Source: an uncultured Prevotellaceae bacterium (GTDB taxonomy: Bacteria; Bacteroidota; Bacteroidia; Bacteroidales; Bacteroidaceae). Taken from it: DNA of 35,401 nucleotides. The position numbers were made by a program, and so were the translations under genes. A model generated the notes under the pieces. That model had not been told where the DNA came from, did not search any database, and saw only the letters and a program-made list of their open reading frames with translations. Where the stretch lies: contig ONCK01000021.1 of NCBI GenBank assembly GCA_900316315.1, positions 1-35,401 on the forward strand, given 5' to 3'. Shown one piece after another: positions 9,317-18,465 of the stretch (positions within the stretch are counted from its first letter, which is position 1; each line of letters begins with the position of its first letter).

Positions 9317-10681
9317 ATGTACTTTAGCGAACTCAATCTTGAAGACAATATACTCGATGCCCTTGACGCGATGCGTTTTGAGAAGTGTACACCTATACAG
9401 GAGCGTGCCATTCCGCCTCTGCTTGAGGGCAAGGATATCATAGGCGTCGCTCAGACTGGCACCGGTAAGACGGCCGCCTATCTCCTCCCCATCCTCAATC
9501 GCTTGGCCACGGAGCAGTTTCCACCCAAAGCCATTAACTGCGTCATCATGGTCCCAACACGTGAGTTGGCCCAGCAAATAGACCAGTCACTTGAGGCTTT
9601 CTCATACTTCATGCCCATCTCAGGCGTGTCTGTATACGGCGGCAACGATGGCGTCAGATATGAGCAGGAAATCCGCGCCCTCAAACTTGGCGCAGACATC
9701 ATCATCGCAACTCCAGGACGCCTCATCAGCCATATCAAACTTGGCGACGTGAATCTGAGTCAGACCAGCATCTTTGTACTCGACGAGGCAGACCGTATGC
9801 TCGATATGGGATTTATTGATGATGTAAAAAGTATCGTCAAGCAGCTCCCAGAGAAACGCCAGACTATGCTCTTCTCTGCCACTATGCCCGATGAAATTCA
9901 ATCTTTGGCCAAGTCTATCCTACATGATCCCGTTTCTGTAGAAATAGCCATTGCCAAGCCCGCTTCGCACATTGACCAGAGTGCTTATATCTGCTTTGAG
10001 AAGCAAAAACTTGGCATTTTGCGCCATCTATTCTCTGACCCTGATCTCAAGCGTGTCATCATCTTTTCCTCTTCCAAGGTCAAGGTGCGCAATCTGGCTG
10101 CAGCACTTTCTCAGAGACACCTCAATGTCATGGCCATGCATTCTGACCTCAACCAGAAACAGCGGGATGAGGTCATGCGTGCCTTCAAGAATGGTAAAAT
10201 CGACATCATCGTGTCCACTGACCTGCTCTCGCGTGGTATTGATATAGACGACATTGAGATGGTCATCAATTACGATGTGCCCCGCACAGCTGACGACTAC
10301 GTCCATCGCATCGGACGCACTGCTCGAGCCAATAAGTATGGGAAAGCCATTACCCTTGTGAGCCCGGATGAGCAATTCTATTTTCACCGCATCGAGCGCG
10401 TGATAGAGAAGGAAGTACGCAAAGATCCCCTTCCAGAGGGGCTGGGCGATGCCCCAGCTTACGAGCCTGAGGCTCATCGCAACTCGCGCTCCAAAAACGG
10501 CGGCCGATTTGACAAACGCTCACAAGGCACGGATTACAGAGGCCAAAAGTCCAGACGACCTGCCACAAACAACAAAAAGACAGGAGCAAAGGATTCTCGT
10601 CCGAAAGACAACAAGCATCGCCACAGTCGCCAGAACCGTCGACATGACAGCTCTGCAGATCTTGCGAAAAAACAAGAATAG
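9317..10681 (+). CDS. rhlE: DEAD-box RNA helicase, RhlE-like
   Basis: The 454-residue cytoplasmic ATP-dependent RNA helicase probably remodels ribosomal or messenger RNA. Motifs in order: Q motif (F...CTPIQ, residues 21-28), motif I AQTGTGKT (K51), PTRELAQQ, TPGR, DEAD at 156-159, SAT, and HRIGRTAR at 330-337. After about residue 375 comes a disordered, basic tail rich in Arg, Lys and Asn, typical of RhlE/DeaD relatives and likely to bind RNA. The gene starts 26 bases after lptG and probably belongs to the same transcript. It converges on the patatin gene with only 17 bases between the stops. The RhlE label is by similarity; DeaD/CsdA-like is possible. Confidence 0.93.
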   Translation: MYFSELNLEDNILDALDAMRFEKCTPIQERAIPPLLEGKDIIGVAQTGTGKTAAYLLPILNRLATEQFPPKAINCVIMVPTRELAQQIDQSLEAFSYFMPISGVSVYGGNDGVRYEQEIRALKLGADIIIATPGRLISHIKLGDVNLSQTSIFVLDEADRMLDMGFIDDVKSIVKQLPEKRQTMLFSATMPDEIQSLAKSILHDPVSVEIAIAKPASHIDQSAYICFEKQKLGILRHLFSDPDLKRVIIFSSSKVKVRNLAAALSQRHLNVMAMHSDLNQKQRDEVMRAFKNGKIDIIVSTDLLSRGIDIDDIEMVINYDVPRTADDYVHRIGRTARANKYGKAITLVSPDEQFYFHRIERVIEKEVRKDPLPEGLGDAPAYEPEAHRNSRSKNGGRFDKRSQGTDYRGQKSRRPATNNKKTGAKDSRPKDNKHRHSRQNRRHDSSADLAKKQE

Positions 10682-10698
10682 TATTTTTCCTACGAACT

Positions 10699-11622
10699 TT
10701 ATTTGGCAAGATTGCGCCTTATACGCTTAAGTTTACTGTAGGCTTTTCGACCCGCTTTTTCGCCTCTCGCTATCATATCGTCAATCTTTTCCACGTCAAA
10801 ATCTGCCACACCATACTCCGGCAGACGAGGATGAATATACAGGTCGGCATCGCGGCAATTCTCCGTATACTTCTTTTGGTCAGGCCTTCTGATAAGCCAT
10901 CCCACAATTCCACTCAGTGGAAGGTCGTCCCCTATTTTCCGAATTCTTTCCGATATAAAATTCTCCGGTTTGCTTTGCGTAAGATCGACAGCGATGACCA
11001 CATTGGCTCCCTTTTCGCGTGCGACGTCCACAGGCAGATTGTTGAGCACACCGCCATCGACCAGCGCCAAGGTGTCCCACTTCATTGGTTTAAAGAGCAG
11101 CGGAATTGACATGCTGGAGCAAATGGCACGTGACAGGCTTCCTCTGCGTAATACCACTTCACGCATACTGCGCATATCAACAGCGACACATCGGAAAGGG
11201 ATAGGCAAACTGTCAAAATCCAAATCCGTATTGGCTTTGCCCAACTTACGAGAGATGAGACTATCCATAAGGGAGACGACACTGTCGCCGCTGAGTAATC
11301 CCACCCCATTGCCTCGCAAAGCTCCCCCAGCGAATACGTCATACCACTGCTGACAGCGAAAGATGCTGTCGAGTTCTGATGATGTATACCCCACAGAATA
11401 GAGGCCACCAACCAGGGCGCCTATACTTGTGCCGGCGATACAGTCTATGGGTGTCTGTGCTTTTTCAATCCATTTAAGCACTCCTATTTCTGCAGCCCCC
11501 TTCGCTCCGCCGCCTCCTAATACCAGTCCGACCTTTGGACGGTGAGCCGACAATCCAACAGGAAGTACTGAGAGCGCAATAAGTAGGATGAACAAAAAAC
11601 GGGTGAGACTACAATTGTTCAT
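10699..11622 (-). CDS. Patatin-like phospholipase (RssA type), exported
   Basis: The 307-residue serine lipase has a signal peptide (about residues 1-26, ending VGLSA). The oxyanion motif is GGGGAKG (36-42), the nucleophile elbow is GTSIG (S66), and the dyad aspartate is D189 in DGG. It should cleave acyl chains from phospholipids in the periplasm or outer membrane. Bacteroidetes often have a larger patatin fused to a BamA-like barrel; this one ends after the catalytic domain. I chose the ATG at 11622. A further-upstream TTG in frame would add seven polar residues before the signal peptide and is less likely. Confidence 0.88.
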   Translation of the reverse strand: MNNCSLTRFLFILLIALSVLPVGLSAHRPKVGLVLGGGGAKGAAEIGVLKWIEKAQTPIDCIAGTSIGALVGGLYSVGYTSSELDSIFRCQQWYDVFAGGALRGNGVGLLSGDSVVSLMDSLISRKLGKANTDLDFDSLPIPFRCVAVDMRSMREVVLRRGSLSRAICSSMSIPLLFKPMKWDTLALVDGGVLNNLPVDVAREKGANVVIAVDLTQSKPENFISERIRKIGDDLPLSGIVGWLIRRPDQKKYTENCRDADLYIHPRLPEYGVADFDVEKIDDMIARGEKAGRKAYSKLKRIRRNLAK

Positions 11623-11709
11623 TGATTTACAAATTACTGACAATGTGACTTATACAAGATTTAATTTGAGTCCTTATTCACATTCTTTCCATCATCTTCA
11701 CACGCCTTT

Positions 11710-12405
11710 CTACAAGTAATAGTCAGCTGTAAGCGCTTGATATTGCACAGTCCGCCGGCCTTCGCTGTCGAGCAGACAGAGCGTATCACGCTGTGCAGTC
11801 GTCTCCACAAGGCCAAATGACATCAGGCTTCGCTTGGGAGATTTGCCGGGGCATGTGATCACCTGTGTTTGGCGTATAAGACAGAAGCCTTGAGTCCAAC
11901 AGTCAAGTCTGAATTGCTCTGCAATCTGTGCTGGAAGAATAACCTCCAACCGCCCCTGGATACTGAGATGATGAGAAGCAAACTGAATGAGTTGACGGAG
12001 AGACAGCGTCTCACCACTTCTGGCTCTGTCACGTGACCGACTTGAAGCCGCCTGTGAGTGCGCATAGAAGGGCGGATTGCAGACTATGAGGTCAAAGGGA
12101 GGGCCAAAACAATATTGGCGTACATCCACACAAGCCACTTGCAGACGACCGCTCCATGGGCTTTGCTCAAAATTGAACTTCGCTTCGCAGGCAGCCTGTC
12201 GATCGATCTCTACGCCTATAATATTGGCCTCCGCACGCTGAGCGAGCATCAGCGCGATAAGTCCAGTCCCTGTGCCGACATCGAGGATTCGTCTCCCCGA
12301 AGCACTGCTCCAGGCCCCTAACAGGACTCCGTCTGTCCCCACCTTCATCGCACTGTCCGACTGTCGGACGACAAACTGCTTAAACCGAAATACATCAGAA
12401 GGCAT
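11710..12405 (-). CDS. trmN6: tRNA1(Val) (adenine37-N6)-methyltransferase-like protein
   Basis: The 231-residue SAM-dependent methyltransferase is of the YfiC/TrmN6 group, which methylates adenine 37 of tRNA1(Val). It has an FRFKQF start and the KVGTDGVLLGAW segment. The SAM-binding motif I is LDVGTGTG (41-48), an acidic motif II is IIGVEID, and the catalytic NPPF is at 110-113, diagnostic of N6-adenine enzymes. I start at ATG 12405. An in-frame GTG 33 bases upstream lies inside the hairpin at 12426-12461 and would add a leucine-rich tail, so I reject it. The gene follows serS on the same strand, with a possible terminator between. The tRNA substrate is inferred from family. Confidence 0.88.
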   Translation of the reverse strand: MPSDVFRFKQFVVRQSDSAMKVGTDGVLLGAWSSASGRRILDVGTGTGLIALMLAQRAEANIIGVEIDRQAACEAKFNFEQSPWSGRLQVACVDVRQYCFGPPFDLIVCNPPFYAHSQAASSRSRDRARSGETLSLRQLIQFASHHLSIQGRLEVILPAQIAEQFRLDCWTQGFCLIRQTQVITCPGKSPKRSLMSFGLVETTAQRDTLCLLDSEGRRTVQYQALTADYYL

Positions 12406-12425
12406 CTGTTGATCTGTTAAGAGAT

Positions 12426-12461
12426 AAAGGAGGAACACAACAAGGCTTGCATTCCTCCTTT
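12426..12461. terminator. Hairpin between serS and trmN6
   Basis: AAAGGAGGAA and TTCCTCCTTT form a perfect ten-pair stem around a 16-base loop that contains a further CAAG/CTTG pairing. It lies about 25 bases past the serS stop. On the + strand it is followed by TCTAATG and on the - strand by ATCTC, so the T-tract is short either way. Likely serS terminator or attenuator. Confidence 0.5.
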
Positions 12462-12485
12462 TCTAATGATATACCACGCTAAGCG

Positions 12486-13760
12486 CTACTTGATCATATC
12501 GGCGCCAAAATATGGCTGCAAAGCTTTGGGGATTTTGATGCCGTCAGGCGTCTGATTGTCCTCAAGCAGAGCAGCTACTATACGTGGCAAGGCTAAGGCT
12601 GAGCCATTGAGGGTGTGGCAGAGGGTGATTTTCTTGCCGTCCTTACGGTAGCGGCAGTGCATACGATTGGCCTGATAAGTGTCAAAATTGCTCACGGAGC
12701 TGACCTCTAGCCAGCGTTTCTGTGCTTCGCTGTACACCTCAAAGTCAAAACAGATGGAGGAAGTAAAACTCATATCGCCTCCGCACAGACGCAAGATGCG
12801 GTAAGGGAGTTCCAGCTTTTGCAGCAAGCCCTCCACGTGGTCGAGCATCTCCTTGTGGCTCTGGCGGGAATGCTCGGGAGTATCAATGCGCACCAGTTCA
12901 ATCTTGGAGAATTCGTGCAGACGGTTTAGTCCGCGGACATCCTTGCCATACGAACCGGCTTCGCGACGGAAGCACTCGGTGTAGGCGCAGCACTTAATGG
13001 GGAGCTGCTTCTCGTCAAGTATGACGTCGCGGAAGATATTGGTCACAGGCACTTCGGCTGTCGGGATAAGATAGAGGTCGTCCACCTCGCAGTGATACAT
13101 CTGGCCCTCCTTGTCGGGCAGCTGGCCCGTGCCATATCCACTTGCCTGATTGACCACAGTAGGTGGCTGTATCTCAGTGTAGCCGGCCTTGATCGCCTCG
13201 TCGAGGAAAAAGTTGACGAGAGCGCGCTGCAGATGGGCACCCTGACCTGTATAGACAGGAAAACCGGCACCACTGATCTTTACGCCGAGGTCAAAATCTA
13301 TGAGGTGATACTTCTTAGCGAGTTCCCAGTGAGGAAGCGGGTCCTTCGGCAGGGGCTTCTCCTGTCCTCCCATCTTCTCCACCACATTGTCAGCAGCAGT
13401 AGCCCCATCTGGCACTTCGGGGTAAGGCAAATTAGGAATAGTATAGAGCAGTTGCTTCAGTTCCTCTTCCACCTTCTCCTTGTCCGCTTGCAGTTGTTTG
13501 CTGGTTTCCTTCAGCTGGGCCACTTGCTGTTTGATTTGGTTGGCCTCGTCGCGTTTACCTTCGCGCATAAGTTGGCCGATGCCCTTGGATATTGAGTTTT
13601 GCTGAGACAGGTTTTCGTCGAGTTGCGTCTGCACGGCCTTACGGCGGTCGTTGAGAGCGATGACCTGTCCTATAGCCTCCTCTGCGTGAGGGAAGAGCTT
13701 CTTATTGAGGCCCTGTATAGCGGCCTCTTTATTCTCTGTAATCTGACTAATGGTAAGCAT
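12486..13760 (-). CDS. serS: Seryl-tRNA synthetase
   Basis: The 424-residue class II aminoacyl-tRNA synthetase charges tRNA-Ser (and initially tRNA-Sec) with serine. The N-terminal long coiled-coil arm that grips the tRNA variable arm spans about residues 28-108. The serine/ATP site includes TAEVP (234-238), motif 2 FRREAGSYGKDVRGLNRLHE (264-283), and motif 3 near the end (GSALALPRIVAALLEDNQ). Length is normal for the bacterial enzyme. ATG start at the beginning of the family-typical MLTISQI. It is transcribed separately from the M64 gene upstream, from which it is 122 bases away. Confidence 0.97.
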   Translation of the reverse strand: MLTISQITENKEAAIQGLNKKLFPHAEEAIGQVIALNDRRKAVQTQLDENLSQQNSISKGIGQLMREGKRDEANQIKQQVAQLKETSKQLQADKEKVEEELKQLLYTIPNLPYPEVPDGATAADNVVEKMGGQEKPLPKDPLPHWELAKKYHLIDFDLGVKISGAGFPVYTGQGAHLQRALVNFFLDEAIKAGYTEIQPPTVVNQASGYGTGQLPDKEGQMYHCEVDDLYLIPTAEVPVTNIFRDVILDEKQLPIKCCAYTECFRREAGSYGKDVRGLNRLHEFSKIELVRIDTPEHSRQSHKEMLDHVEGLLQKLELPYRILRLCGGDMSFTSSICFDFEVYSEAQKRWLEVSSVSNFDTYQANRMHCRYRKDGKKITLCHTLNGSALALPRIVAALLEDNQTPDGIKIPKALQPYFGADMIK

Positions 13761-13794
13761 AGTGTATGATGGCTTTGAAATTCTTAATGTGATG

Positions 13795-13802
13795 CAAATT
13801 TA
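13795..13802 (-). promoter_or_regulatory. Candidate -7 element of the serS promoter
   Basis: On the reverse strand this reads TAAATTTG, an exact TAnnTTTG match, 34 bases before the serS ATG. A TTTG is present upstream but at 12 rather than 19 bases. The call therefore rests mainly on the -7 box and position. Confidence 0.3.
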
Positions 13803-13882
13803 CAAATACTTTTGCAAACGGGTTGTCTTTTTATCTCTCAATAGACATGAGGCGTTCCGCGGGTTGACCCACGGGCCTTATC

Positions 13883-15172
13883 TCACTCGGTATAGTACCG
13901 GATCATCCGCTCGATGGCCCGTTGGCACACGGGGCAGAAGGCTGGCACGTCGTTGACCTTCATCCGGCACTCTTGAGCGGGGCGATATACGCCCTTGCAC
14001 ATATATCCAGCGCCTTCAAATACACCCACGCGTGTGTATTGTGTCTCCTTGCAGTCGCTCTTGGGTGTCGGAATCGGTGTCCCCGGTAGCAGCATATTGC
14101 TCCATTTGGACTTAAAGTCCGCAAGCGTCGTGATATTGGGTTCCCAAGGCTCCACACCTTGATGATAGTACTCTGAGCTGCCATCTCCATAGTCATATTC
14201 GTCCGCCAGTCCCGCAAAACTGTGGCCAAACTCATGGACACAGACGGGCAAGGACCACTTGTGGTGAGCCGACGAGAGCATATAGAGATTGTAGATTCCC
14301 CCACCCCCATACTTGTCACTGTTGACAAGCACGATGATCGCGTCACACGGCACGCCGGTCAGAGCGTCATAGAGCCTCTTGACATGCAGGGTCGTCAAGT
14401 ATCGGTCGCTATAAAAAGTGTCAAACGAGGAGCCCAGCACCGTGGACTTCCATATTCCTTTGACAGGCTCACTCGTTCCCTCATCATGAGACGGAGCGGC
14501 CACGGCATAGACATTAAACCGCCTCTTCATCCGTCTAAAGGGCTCATGGGTAAAGAGCTGCCTACACACGCGGTCCACGTCTCTGTAAAAGGTCTCCATC
14601 TGATCAGCCCGATATCCCTCGGCCACAAAGGCGATGTCGACACAAGAGTCGACAGGCCCGCTCTTGAGCACTTCGCGATAAGGGTAGTGGGTCGCGGCAT
14701 CCAGATTACGGATGAGGATATCCGTGGGCGAGACGTCGAAGATTGTACTGCTTGTGACGCGCTGCCAGCTGTCTCGCAGCTGTACGGTGATGGTGACAGC
14801 ATGGCGAGGAAAAGGAACATAAAACGAATTTTCAAACGACTTGCTGCGTCGAAGGGCCTCTGGTGTATTCTGCCACTCCTGGAAGAGGCTGCTAAATGAC
14901 GTGCAATATATCAGCTTCTGACTAGCCGAGTCACGCACATAGATCTGCCCATTGCCCATCAGACATAGGCTGTCGAGATGGCGACGGCGACCCGCCCAGC
15001 CCTCTTGAGACAACAGTTCGTCAAGACTGATATGCTGATTGACACTATCACCGCTGAGGGTGAGGTCGAGACGCAGGGTGCGGTTCGTAAACCAGTTATC
15101 ATAGTCACAGATTGCCCGCAGTACGGGACTGACAGTTATCCATAAGAGAACAATAACTAGTAGATGTCTCAT
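13883..15172 (-). CDS. Exported M64-family (IgA peptidase-like) metallopeptidase
   Basis: A 429-residue zinc peptidase of family M64, known from a clostridial IgA protease and from Bacteroides proteins. A signal peptide covers about residues 1-20. An N-terminal beta domain is expected to about residue 150. The catalytic motif HEFGHSFAGLADEY lies at 313-326, with the two zinc histidines and general base E314. A cysteine-rich end (CKGV, ECRM, CPVC) resembles that of relatives. The ATG overlaps the queE stop as ATGA, indicating translational coupling. An in-frame start further upstream would run into queE and lengthen the tail before the signal peptide, so I reject it. There is no recognisable T9SS C-terminal sorting domain. 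The natural substrate is unknown. Confidence 0.88.
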   Translation of the reverse strand: MRHLLVIVLLWITVSPVLRAICDYDNWFTNRTLRLDLTLSGDSVNQHISLDELLSQEGWAGRRRHLDSLCLMGNGQIYVRDSASQKLIYCTSFSSLFQEWQNTPEALRRSKSFENSFYVPFPRHAVTITVQLRDSWQRVTSSTIFDVSPTDILIRNLDAATHYPYREVLKSGPVDSCVDIAFVAEGYRADQMETFYRDVDRVCRQLFTHEPFRRMKRRFNVYAVAAPSHDEGTSEPVKGIWKSTVLGSSFDTFYSDRYLTTLHVKRLYDALTGVPCDAIIVLVNSDKYGGGGIYNLYMLSSAHHKWSLPVCVHEFGHSFAGLADEYDYGDGSSEYYHQGVEPWEPNITTLADFKSKWSNMLLPGTPIPTPKSDCKETQYTRVGVFEGAGYMCKGVYRPAQECRMKVNDVPAFCPVCQRAIERMIRYYTE

Positions 15173-15747
15173 CGCAGATGAAGTATTTTGTGTAGTTGGA
15201 GGGAGAGCATCCACTCAGGATGCTGGAGACAATATTCGACTGCTTCTGAGCGGAGTTTCAAATTAGTCTGTTCGTCTCCTGTGTCACAGGGTTGGAGACA
15301 ATAGTAGTCCGCCCTAATCTGCAGATAGCGGCTCACATCCTGTCCCGTGTAGACCACCTTCAGTTCATTGCATTGCTCGACCACGACCTCCGCGTGCTCT
15401 TGCCACTCCTCCTTGGGTGAGACCGTCACCCAATCAATGCCTGGAAGCAAGGGGCGCGTACCATTGGTCTCAATGGCGATCGTATAGCCGTTGTGATGGA
15501 GCAGACGGACAAGAGGCTCGTCAACGTATAGAGCAGGCTCTCCTCCTGTGAGAATGACCAGTTTGGACGGATAAGTCTGCACCTCAGCCAAAATCTGCTC
15601 ATCTGTCATCATCTCATGCTGGGCAAAGTCCGTATCGCAGAAGGGGCACCTCAGGTTGCAGCCCGAAAAGCGCACAAATACAGCCGGCCGTCCCGCCTGA
15701 CGTCCCTCCCCCTGTAAGCTGTAAAATATCTCATTGACAGGCTTCAT
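15169..15747 (-). CDS. queE: 7-carboxy-7-deazaguanine synthase
   Basis: The 192-residue radical SAM enzyme rearranges 6-carboxytetrahydropterin to 7-carboxy-7-deazaguanine, the step after QueD in queuosine synthesis. The protein opens MKPVNEIFYSLQGEG, the family start. Iron-sulfur cysteines C30, C34 and C37 (CNLRCPFC) and the SAM motif TGGEP follow. The start codon lies two bases after the queD stop. An upstream in-frame start would add 33 residues overlapping queD. Its stop overlaps the M64 start by four bases. Length and motifs indicate a functional short-form QueE. Confidence 0.94.
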   Translation of the reverse strand: MKPVNEIFYSLQGEGRQAGRPAVFVRFSGCNLRCPFCDTDFAQHEMMTDEQILAEVQTYPSKLVILTGGEPALYVDEPLVRLLHHNGYTIAIETNGTRPLLPGIDWVTVSPKEEWQEHAEVVVEQCNELKVVYTGQDVSRYLQIRADYYCLQPCDTGDEQTNLKLRSEAVEYCLQHPEWMLSLQLHKILHLR

Positions 15748-15749
15748 CG

Positions 15750-16094
15750 TCAAAGCGCGCCCTCCTCCCTGCAGTAAGCGGCGATATTGTTTTCTGATTC
15801 CTGGAATGTCACCTTGTAGCAGTGGTCGACATGGTCGCAAATCCACTTGGCTAGATTTTCCGCCGTCGGATTAAAATCCACCCGGTCGTTGACATACTGA
15901 TGATCTAGCAGTTCGCTCACCGTCTGCTTGACATGGGTAAAGTCGACCACCATGCCGTTGGCGTCAAGCGTCTCTGACTTGCAGTATACCGTAATGATGG
16001 CGTTATGCCCGTGTATACGGGTACACTTGCTGGGATAGTCCAGCTTCAGTTGGTGGGCCATTGCCACCTCAATCCGTTTACAAACGTAATACAT
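15750..16094 (-). CDS. queD: 6-carboxytetrahydropterin synthase
   Basis: The 114-residue T-fold enzyme makes 6-carboxy-5,6,7,8-tetrahydropterin from dihydroneopterin triphosphate for queuosine. Zinc ligands H14, H28 and H30 (AHQL, RIHGHN), catalytic C24 and H65 in LDHQYVND are visible, with a QESE near the end. The ATG chosen lies one base after the pit stop. A TTG twelve bases further upstream is also in frame but would overlap pit. Tight linkage pit-queD-queE-M64 implies one transcript. Confidence 0.93.
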   Translation of the reverse strand: MYYVCKRIEVAMAHQLKLDYPSKCTRIHGHNAIITVYCKSETLDANGMVVDFTHVKQTVSELLDHQYVNDRVDFNPTAENLAKWICDHVDHCYKVTFQESENNIAAYCREEGAL

Positions 16095-16095
16095 A

Positions 16096-18327
16096 CTAAC
16101 TTTCAAATTTTGCAGTTGCTCTCAGCATATGGCGAAGTGAAGCCACCAGTTCCTGCGTCTCCTGAAGTGTATTCATGTAGAGCAGTTCTATGCGCACATT
16201 GCTCGTCTTGCGCAGGTTGGTCTCCTCGCCGTGTCGTATCTCCGAGAGACGCCGCTTGACGTCGTTGCCCTCGGCCAGTATGAGGCCAACCTGGTCATAC
16301 CGTTCCCCAGAGAGGATCTCCTCCGCCTTGTCAAACAGTTCGACGACCTCATCGCGTATCGGCACAAACTCATCGACATAAGCCTGAGGCAGAGGGTTGA
16401 AATTGTTGTCCACATGCTCCAGTATAGGGTCGCAGATACGCTTCATGCAGTAGATGATCTGCGTGATACTATTGCTCTGGAGGTGAAACCACGTATTCTT
16501 TTGCACTGCATCGTAGTAGTCGATACGCTTCATCCCCATGATTTGGCGTCCACGGTACTTCTTCCAGAGCGTCTTGGCGTCATTCAAACGCTCATCGCAG
16601 ACCCTGAGTTCCTTGAGATTCTCTTGTATCAGTCCATCCGTCACTTCGTAGAAGGCCTGCTTGCAAATCTTGAGCAATTCCAACTGTGTCTTGAGCACAT
16701 GCTGCTTGAGCAGGCGGAGCACCTCCTGCTTATCCTCCTCGCAGACCATGCGGCGAAAGATCTCGTCGTCCTTCTCCTGCGCCTCTTTGGCCTTGTAACG
16801 CCTGTTGCTGCGCACGAGAATCAGTACGACAAAGGCAATCACCAGCGCCACAGCCACCGCGCCGCCGAAGTAGAGCACCGACGTGATGACAAAACACATC
16901 AGAAAGGCACCTCCCGCCGTCACGATCCATCCGCCCACCACGCTGATTACGCCCGTGATGCGGTACACCGCGCTCTCGCGTCCCCAAGCCCTGTCCGCCA
17001 GGCTACTACCCATACCAACCATGAAGGCCACATAGGTCGTCGACAAAGGCAACTGCATCGAGGTGCCAATAATGATCAGCAGACCCGACAGCACGAGGTT
17101 GACTGAGCCGCGCACGAGATCAAAGGCCGAGTCCTCCTCCCTGTCCACCGGAGGCATGAAGCGACCGTTGACCCACCGCTTCACACCCTTGGGCACGAAG
17201 TGGAGCAACGTAGCCGTCGTATTCATCGTCATGCGGACGAGACGTCGGGCGATACGGCTTGAGCTGAAGGCCTCATCCTCCTGTTTCTGGCTCGACAGAC
17301 TGATGCTCGTCTCCATGACCTTGCGTGTCTTCTTAGAGATGAAGAGCGAAGCAGCCATCACTCCACCCGCCAGCATCAGCTGCCACAGCGGCGTATGTGC
17401 GGGCTCTGTGAGCGCCGTCATCAGGTAGTAAGACGCATTGTGGTCGCCATGCGCCGCGTAGTCCTGCACGCTGCTCAGTCCCGCCAGCGCCACGCCGATA
17501 AAGTTGACCAGGTCATTACCCGCAAAGGCCATGCAGAGGGAAAAAGAGCCAAAAAGCACGATAATTTTAAAAACATTGACCCGGCATAGTTGGAGCACAT
17601 GCATCGCCACCAGCGCCAGTCCGCAGATCACGCCCATGATCACGCCGCCCTGCTCACTGATCCATGCCTTCCATCCCTCGCTCATGAAGGAAGCTTGCCC
17701 CAGTCCCTTGACCAGTATAAAATAGCAGATACACGTCACCGAGAAGGCGCCAAAGAGGTCCACCGCTATCTTGCTCTGCCGTTTCCGGTCAAAGGTAAAG
17801 ACAAGCCGCGCCACCCACATAACCACTGTGCCCACGACAAAGGCGATTGCCACACTGAGAAATATAGCCATGATGATGCTCAAAACCTTGTCCGTATTGA
17901 TCAACATGCCGTAGTGCAGCGTGCCCGTAGGGTCGTGCATCATCTTATAGATGGCCAGCGCCGTACTGCCGCCAAAGAGTTCAAAGATCATCGACACCGT
18001 AGTACTCGTCGGCAAGCCCAACGTGTTAAACATATCGATGAGCATCACGTCGGTGCACACCACGCCCATAAATACGCACATCACCTCGCTCAGATAGAAG
18101 TGCTGCGGCTGCAGTATGCCGTGCCGCGCGATATCCATCATTCCGGAGCTGGTCGCCGTACCCACGAGAATGCCCACCGCCGCGATAATCATAATCGTAC
18201 GATACGAAGCCGCCTTGGCGCCCACGGCGGAGGAGAGGAAGTTCATATTGTTGCTGACGCCTACATAAAGGTCAAAGACAGCCAGCGCGATGAGAAAAAA
18301 TACGATAACGAGCAGTATGGGCTCCAT
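16096..18327 (-). CDS. pit: Pit-family inorganic phosphate transporter
   Basis: The 743-residue inner-membrane protein of the PiT family imports phosphate with protons or sodium. The family signature occurs twice: FDLYVGVSNNMNFLSSAVGA (about 18-37) with GLPTSTT (104-110), and later LPLSTTYVAFMVGMGSS. Between them is a hydrophilic loop. After the last helices, from about residue 510, a long cytoplasmic helical domain resembles the PhoU-like/DUF47 tails of large Bacteroidetes Pit proteins. I start at the ATG of MEPILLVIVF because homologues begin with this segment. Upstream in-frame starts (ATG at 18402, TTG at 18417) add a basic leader with no family counterpart. It is the first gene of the operon with queD, queE and the M64 peptidase. 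Confidence 0.9.
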   Translation of the reverse strand: MEPILLVIVFFLIALAVFDLYVGVSNNMNFLSSAVGAKAASYRTIMIIAAVGILVGTATSSGMMDIARHGILQPQHFYLSEVMCVFMGVVCTDVMLIDMFNTLGLPTSTTVSMIFELFGGSTALAIYKMMHDPTGTLHYGMLINTDKVLSIIMAIFLSVAIAFVVGTVVMWVARLVFTFDRKRQSKIAVDLFGAFSVTCICYFILVKGLGQASFMSEGWKAWISEQGGVIMGVICGLALVAMHVLQLCRVNVFKIIVLFGSFSLCMAFAGNDLVNFIGVALAGLSSVQDYAAHGDHNASYYLMTALTEPAHTPLWQLMLAGGVMAASLFISKKTRKVMETSISLSSQKQEDEAFSSSRIARRLVRMTMNTTATLLHFVPKGVKRWVNGRFMPPVDREEDSAFDLVRGSVNLVLSGLLIIIGTSMQLPLSTTYVAFMVGMGSSLADRAWGRESAVYRITGVISVVGGWIVTAGGAFLMCFVITSVLYFGGAVAVALVIAFVVLILVRSNRRYKAKEAQEKDDEIFRRMVCEEDKQEVLRLLKQHVLKTQLELLKICKQAFYEVTDGLIQENLKELRVCDERLNDAKTLWKKYRGRQIMGMKRIDYYDAVQKNTWFHLQSNSITQIIYCMKRICDPILEHVDNNFNPLPQAYVDEFVPIRDEVVELFDKAEEILSGERYDQVGLILAEGNDVKRRLSEIRHGEETNLRKTSNVRIELLYMNTLQETQELVASLRHMLRATAKFES

Positions 18328-18374
18328 AGACAGAAAAGAGGAACGAAGGATAAAGGTTTTACGATTTTGATTTG

Positions 18375-18382
18375 CAAATTTA
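18375..18382 (-). promoter_or_regulatory. Candidate -7 element for the pit operon
   Basis: The reverse strand reads TAAATTTG here, an exact TAnnTTTG match, 47 bases before the chosen pit ATG. This supports the later ATG, since the 5' end would fall downstream of the longer starts. The -33 position does not show TTTG. Confidence 0.4.
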
Positions 18383-18465
18383 GACAATTTTCTGCATACC
18401 ATCCGTCCCTCACCCAAGATTTATAATCCACCCTCTTTGGGGAAAGGAAATAAAAAAGGCAGGAA

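Noticed and set aside
14222-14899. Open frame of 225 codons on the + strand
   Set aside because: Antisense to the M64 peptidase; the sense frame has HEFGHSFAGLADEY.
16095-16106. TTG start for queD
   Set aside because: The ATG one base after the pit stop gives the family-typical N-terminus without overlap.
16231-17106. Open frame of 291 codons on the + strand
   Set aside because: Antisense to the same pit gene, whose frame encodes clear PiT motifs and a normal cytoplasmic tail.
17590-18426. Open frame of 278 codons on the + strand
   Set aside because: Antisense to the pit gene; histidine-rich composition is a frame artefact and no family is recognisable.
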